This document shows, piece after piece, positions 30,758 through 33,695 of a stretch of DNA of 33,695 nucleotides. The position numbers and the translations under genes were made by a program. Within the stretch, counting starts at the first letter, position 1; each line of letters begins with the position of its first letter. The stretch is from positions 1 to 33,695 of the forward strand of contig CAKZLE010000001.1 in the NCBI GenBank assembly GCA_937125225.1, read 5' to 3'. The notes below the pieces were generated by a model. It was not told where the DNA came from, did no database searches, and saw only the letters and a list, made by a program, of their open reading frames with translations. Source of the stretch: an uncultured Spirochaetia bacterium (lineage in GTDB: Bacteria; Spirochaetota; Spirochaetia; CAKZLE01).

Positions 30758-31485
30758 GAATCTTGTACGATAACATCATGAAAACAGCTAGTATCTCAGT
30801 AACGAACGAAGACGCAAGCTACCCTGTTGAGAGGCTCTACCATGAATGGAGAAATCTCTATTTCAAATCCTCTTCCACATCTTCAGTCATAACGCTAGAT
30901 TGGGATGCTAACGAGACAGTGAACGCTATAGCATACGCTCATTCTACCGACAACTCAGACGTTCCTACAACCATGACCGTTGCCTTATACGATGGTTCAG
31001 CAGTTCTTCTCGACACTATCACAGTAATTCAGACTGAAACACTAGATATAGAATACTTCACCAAGTACAACACAGTCAGACAGGCAGTCATTACCTTAAC
31101 CGGTTTGAGTGGGTTCACGCTTGGGAATCTGTTCATCGGTGAATACCTAGAGATCAATAGAAAGGCTCCATCTCAAGACCTTGCAAAATCAAGCACAGGA
31201 GCATCGAGCGTCACATCAGGTGGACAAGTATCAGGTAGACTAGGAACAGCACTCAGAGCGTTCTCTGTGTCTCTCCTATCGCTATCATCTGACGAAGTAG
31301 AAAGCCTTGGCTTGATGTTTGTCACGAATCAGAACGCAATCCCCCTTTACCTAGATATATGGCAAGATTCACACGATACACTCCTACCGATATGGTGCAT
31401 CATTGACGGTGGGCTTGATGTACGAAAGACTTCAGACTACGGAGCATTATTCGATGTCTCCTTTTCCATACAGGAGGTTAGATAA
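30754..31485 (+). CDS. Distal tail-like protein
   Basis: 243 residues; GGGGG upstream, start overlaps the tape measure stop. Strand-rich: SSVITLDWDANETVNAIAYA, TLTGLSGFTLGNLFIGEYLE (galactose-binding-like jelly roll), and a second part SVSLLSLSSDEVESLGLMFV. Comes straight after the tape measure, as distal tail/hub proteins do. A possible TACAAT -10 at 30730-30735 lies just upstream. Confidence 0.7.
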   Translation: MRILYDNIMKTASISVTNEDASYPVERLYHEWRNLYFKSSSTSSVITLDWDANETVNAIAYAHSTDNSDVPTTMTVALYDGSAVLLDTITVIQTETLDIEYFTKYNTVRQAVITLTGLSGFTLGNLFIGEYLEINRKAPSQDLAKSSTGASSVTSGGQVSGRLGTALRAFSVSLLSLSSDEVESLGLMFVTNQNAIPLYLDIWQDSHDTLLPIWCIIDGGLDVRKTSDYGALFDVSFSIQEVR

Positions 31486-32627
31486 TGGCAATCAGTAAAG
31501 TCGCTCAATTTAATTCAACACCAGTATCAACAACAGACTACCAAGGGCAGAACGCTCATATCAATGCATTTATCCAACAGATGATGGGAGACCAACTACA
31601 CCTAACCGAGTGGGATACAACTACCGTTCCAGCACTCGCACAGGGCGTATATATAGCACATGCAGGCATCCTGTATCTAGTAGATTCATCAGACTATGCA
31701 ATCAGTGGTTCGCCCGATTATGGCGACAACTATATCGAGGTTCACGCTTCAGGTGATGTGCTAGTTTCAAACTTCATAACTGATCTATCTGATTATTCAT
31801 GGAATCACGTATATAACGGACTATACAACTCGTCAGGCTATCAAGTTCTACCGTACCGAGTAAATAAGGTTTATGCAGGGTATGACAAATACAAATACGA
31901 TTTACAGAACCTCTCGGATGTGTACGATCAGAACGACACAGGAATCCAACTAATACCGACAGGAATCCCAAAATATGAGTCAACAGCAACAGCTATAATC
32001 ACAGATGGTGGGCTTGGGTTTGATGGAACATTTTATTTAGCGTATGACAAGACTTCATCTAGTGAACGGTTTGTAAGGCTAAGTGAAGATGGTACGGTTG
32101 TTGAGAGCGTAGAGGATATAACGTCATTAGATTTATCGTCAGGTTATATATTATGGATAGATGGGGACATGTATGTATGTAAACCAGGGGCTACAGATTA
32201 CCTGTATAAATTTAATGGGTTCTCATCATCGTTGATATCCACACAGAGTGCAACAATAACTATCTACGGTGTAACATATGACGGAACAAATATCGTAACA
32301 TTAGACGGAGCAGGATATATAAATATCCATGATGGGTTATCGTTTGGAACAATAACAGATACGATTGATATAACAGCTTTAACAACAGACTGTAGAGGAA
32401 TCTCTTATATTGGAGATGGGTTATTCACTTTCATAGAAGGCACTACCGGATATATCAAAACGGTAAAGACAAATATAGGTGGAGACTATAGTAGTGCAGT
32501 AGAGGTATTCTCTTCAGACATTCTATTTGGGTGGGGTTCTTTGAGCTTTATCGTATTTAATGGCGACAATCTTGTATTAAATAATGGAGATGAGTTAACG
32601 TTCACGTATTCTCATCTTTTAAAATAG
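31485..32627 (+). CDS. Tail tip/fibre protein with propeller-like repeats
   Basis: 380 residues. The N-terminal ~110 residues look like a structural base. The rest is a run of short strand units (GLGFDGTFYLAYDK, SGYILWIDGDMYVC, GVTYDGTNIVTLDG, GISYIGDGLFTFIE, LSFIVFNGDNLVLN) like a beta propeller, a shape used to bind glycans. The second half is AT-richer than the first, so this domain may have been exchanged. Function as adhesin is inferred. Confidence 0.75.
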   Translation: MAISKVAQFNSTPVSTTDYQGQNAHINAFIQQMMGDQLHLTEWDTTTVPALAQGVYIAHAGILYLVDSSDYAISGSPDYGDNYIEVHASGDVLVSNFITDLSDYSWNHVYNGLYNSSGYQVLPYRVNKVYAGYDKYKYDLQNLSDVYDQNDTGIQLIPTGIPKYESTATAIITDGGLGFDGTFYLAYDKTSSSERFVRLSEDGTVVESVEDITSLDLSSGYILWIDGDMYVCKPGATDYLYKFNGFSSSLISTQSATITIYGVTYDGTNIVTLDGAGYINIHDGLSFGTITDTIDITALTTDCRGISYIGDGLFTFIEGTTGYIKTVKTNIGGDYSSAVEVFSSDILFGWGSLSFIVFNGDNLVLNNGDELTFTYSHLLK

Positions 32628-32646
32628 AAACATAAGGGGTTATGTG

Positions 32647-33042
32647 ATGAAGCGAGTTATTTTAGTTTTTCTCTTAGTATCAAGTATGGTGTATGGTTTG
32701 GATTGTTCAATAGAAGCAGGATGGCAGTATAAACAACTGTATTCTGACAGAACATCGCTCAATGACTTCGGTGATTACTTCGTAGAGATTGGGTTGTATC
32801 AGGACATTGCGTTCGTGACGTTCTACGGAATGTACAGGAACGAGATGGACAAGACACACTCTTTTTACTTCCTGCCGAAACAGGATTATTTCAGAGTCGG
32901 TGCAGACTTAAACTTGACCGACCAATTAAGGATACGATTAGAGCATGAGTGCTACCATCCTTTTTCGATATTCGGTGAGGTTCAGGGAGATATAAACGGA
33001 GGACATAATCAATTGTCAGTAAAATATTCTACAGGAGATTAG
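32647..33042 (+). CDS. Exported protein in tail module, outer-membrane type
   Basis: 131 residues from ATG at 32647 (AAGGGG upstream; a GTG three bases earlier is possible). Signal peptide MKRVILVFLLVSSMVYG, then alternating strand pattern (SIEAGWQYKQLY, DYFVEIGLYQDIAFVTFYGM, RIRLEHECYHPF, NQLSVKYS) as in small outer-membrane barrels. It is located between tail genes, but the signal peptide means it is sent to the host envelope, not into the virion. May block the receptor or stop superinfection. Two neighbours are tail genes, so late expression is likely. Confidence 0.75.
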   Translation: MKRVILVFLLVSSMVYGLDCSIEAGWQYKQLYSDRTSLNDFGDYFVEIGLYQDIAFVTFYGMYRNEMDKTHSFYFLPKQDYFRVGADLNLTDQLRIRLEHECYHPFSIFGEVQGDINGGHNQLSVKYSTGD

Positions 33043-33695
33043 ATGTATTATCTATTTGAAATCATAAAGTTAAAAGGTCTCGATTCCTCGCTGCTAGTCA
33101 GTGAGGCTTCATTCGTCTATAAAGCTCAACTCAAGACTGAGACAGTAGCAGACTACATCACTTCCACCTTCGGCATGAGTGACGATACCAATAAGGTAGA
33201 TGTCTCAATCCAGGATGTACAAGTAGCCTTTGAGACCTACACGAAGTACTCGACTCAAGCACTATGTGAGAGCAACGAGAAGTCGTTCTACTGGGATGAT
33301 TCCACACAAACGATATATATTCACTACGAGCATACCGTCAATCCATTCTCGGTAGAGACTGAAGTGGGGCAGGTGCTAGGATTCTCTGACGATGATGTGC
33401 GATACTTCAATGACGTTCCCTACTCTCCTCTAGTCGTGTCGTTCCCTAACATCATCGAAACGGTTGACGCTCTATCAGATTCAACCATGACATTCAATGA
33501 TATTTCTGTCACACTCAAGAACAATATGACCTATGTAGCTGATGAGGTGAGGACTAATATCGTTTTTGGTCTCGGTTCAAACATCTTCGGGAAAGGATCT
33601 CTTCTCTTCGGGAAAGAGGCTCGACTCGGTGAGAACTACGATCAGTCAGGCTTATTCGATACCGACCCTAAATTATACGGTATGTCATGTCGAAT
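33043..33695 (+). CDS. Phage tail/baseplate-type protein, 5' part (continues at position 1)
   Basis: The gene starts with ATG directly after the TAG of the preceding gene and is still open at the window end. Because 33619 equals position 1 and both are in the same frame, the full gene is 33043-33618 plus 1-1245, giving 606 residues. The N-terminus reads MYYLFEIIKLKGLDSSLLVS. The first ~180 residues look like a beta-rich tail protein. Its position after the tape measure and distal tail genes and before the long fibre fits a tail-tip or tail-associated hub protein. That role is inferred from order; no catalytic motif is visible. Coding with the same style as neighbours supports it as one gene rather than two fragments. 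Confidence 0.85.
   Translation, partial: MYYLFEIIKLKGLDSSLLVSEASFVYKAQLKTETVADYITSTFGMSDDTNKVDVSIQDVQVAFETYTKYSTQALCESNEKSFYWDDSTQTIYIHYEHTVNPFSVETEVGQVLGFSDDDVRYFNDVPYSPLVVSFPNIIETVDALSDSTMTFNDISVTLKNNMTYVADEVRTNIVFGLGSNIFGKGSLLFGKEARLGENYDQSGLFDTDPKLYGMSCR
33619..33695. repeat. Terminal direct repeat, right copy (circularity overlap)
   Basis: Right-hand copy of the 77-base end overlap. Joining 33618 to 1 restores one continuous tail gene (33043-33618 followed by 1-1245). Unit length after removing one copy is 33,618 bp. Confidence 0.95.

Overview
The window looks like one complete, circular genome of a tailed dsDNA phage (siphovirus-like). The first and last 77 bases are identical (1-77 = 33619-33695), and the tail gene that starts at 33043 stays in frame across this junction and ends at 1245. 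The true unit is therefore about 33,618 bp and the linear ends are artificial. No integrase, excisionase, partition gene or clear CI-type repressor is visible, so a lytic lifestyle is the simplest reading. Ribosome binding sites are of AGGAGG type throughout. Two products with signal peptides, one ending like an outer-membrane barrel strand, point to a host with an outer membrane. The host phylum cannot be fixed from the sequence; a spirochaete or other diderm is only a guess.

Layout. (1) 1-3862: end of the tail protein, then a long mosaic tail fibre. (2) 3900-5693: membrane/lysis region with a holin-like protein, a four-helix membrane protein, and two overlapping reading frames with spanin-like features, closed by a terminator at 5715-5739. 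No recognisable endolysin is present. (3) 5738-7880, minus strand: six small accessory genes (DUF551, a NAD-free small phage protein, YopX, others). (4) 7881-8007: divergent promoters with near-consensus boxes. (5) 8008-10808: recombination operon (ERF annealing protein, YqaJ-type exonuclease, NinB-like, SSB-like protein with a DIPF tip, HNH, RecU-like resolvase), closed by a UUCG terminator. (6) 10862-13990: second operon with small proteins, a RlmN-like radical SAM enzyme, HTH protein, DUF4406 and a DNA methyltransferase. (7) 13991-17371: a structured RNA fused to the start of a GIY-YIG gene, a replication initiator with in-gene tandem repeats, a second methyltransferase, a DnaC-like loader, and a second structured RNA holding a tRNA-shaped element. 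(8) 17372-19530: CvpA-like membrane protein, small regulators, a pair of paralogues, a PLD-like protein. (9) 19523-33042: packaging, head, connector and tail genes in the usual order.

How it works together. The phage brings its own recombination set and loads the host helicase through an initiator/DnaC-like pair; no DNA polymerase is seen. The head uses a P22-type coat fold with an insertion domain. The connector module contains the most unusual protein: a short N-terminal domain fused to a spherulin-4-type glycoside hydrolase barrel (25853-26803), the only hydrolase fold I can recognise that might act on envelope glycans.

The best candidates for new biology are (a) the structured RNA at 14060-14211, whose final stem sequesters the ribosome binding site of a GIY-YIG nuclease and ends in a U-run at its start codon; (b) the promoter-driven RNA at about 17093-17371 with a tRNA-shaped domain that lacks U33; (c) the connector-fused spherulin-4 domain; and (d) the RlmN-like enzyme lacking the resolving cysteine.
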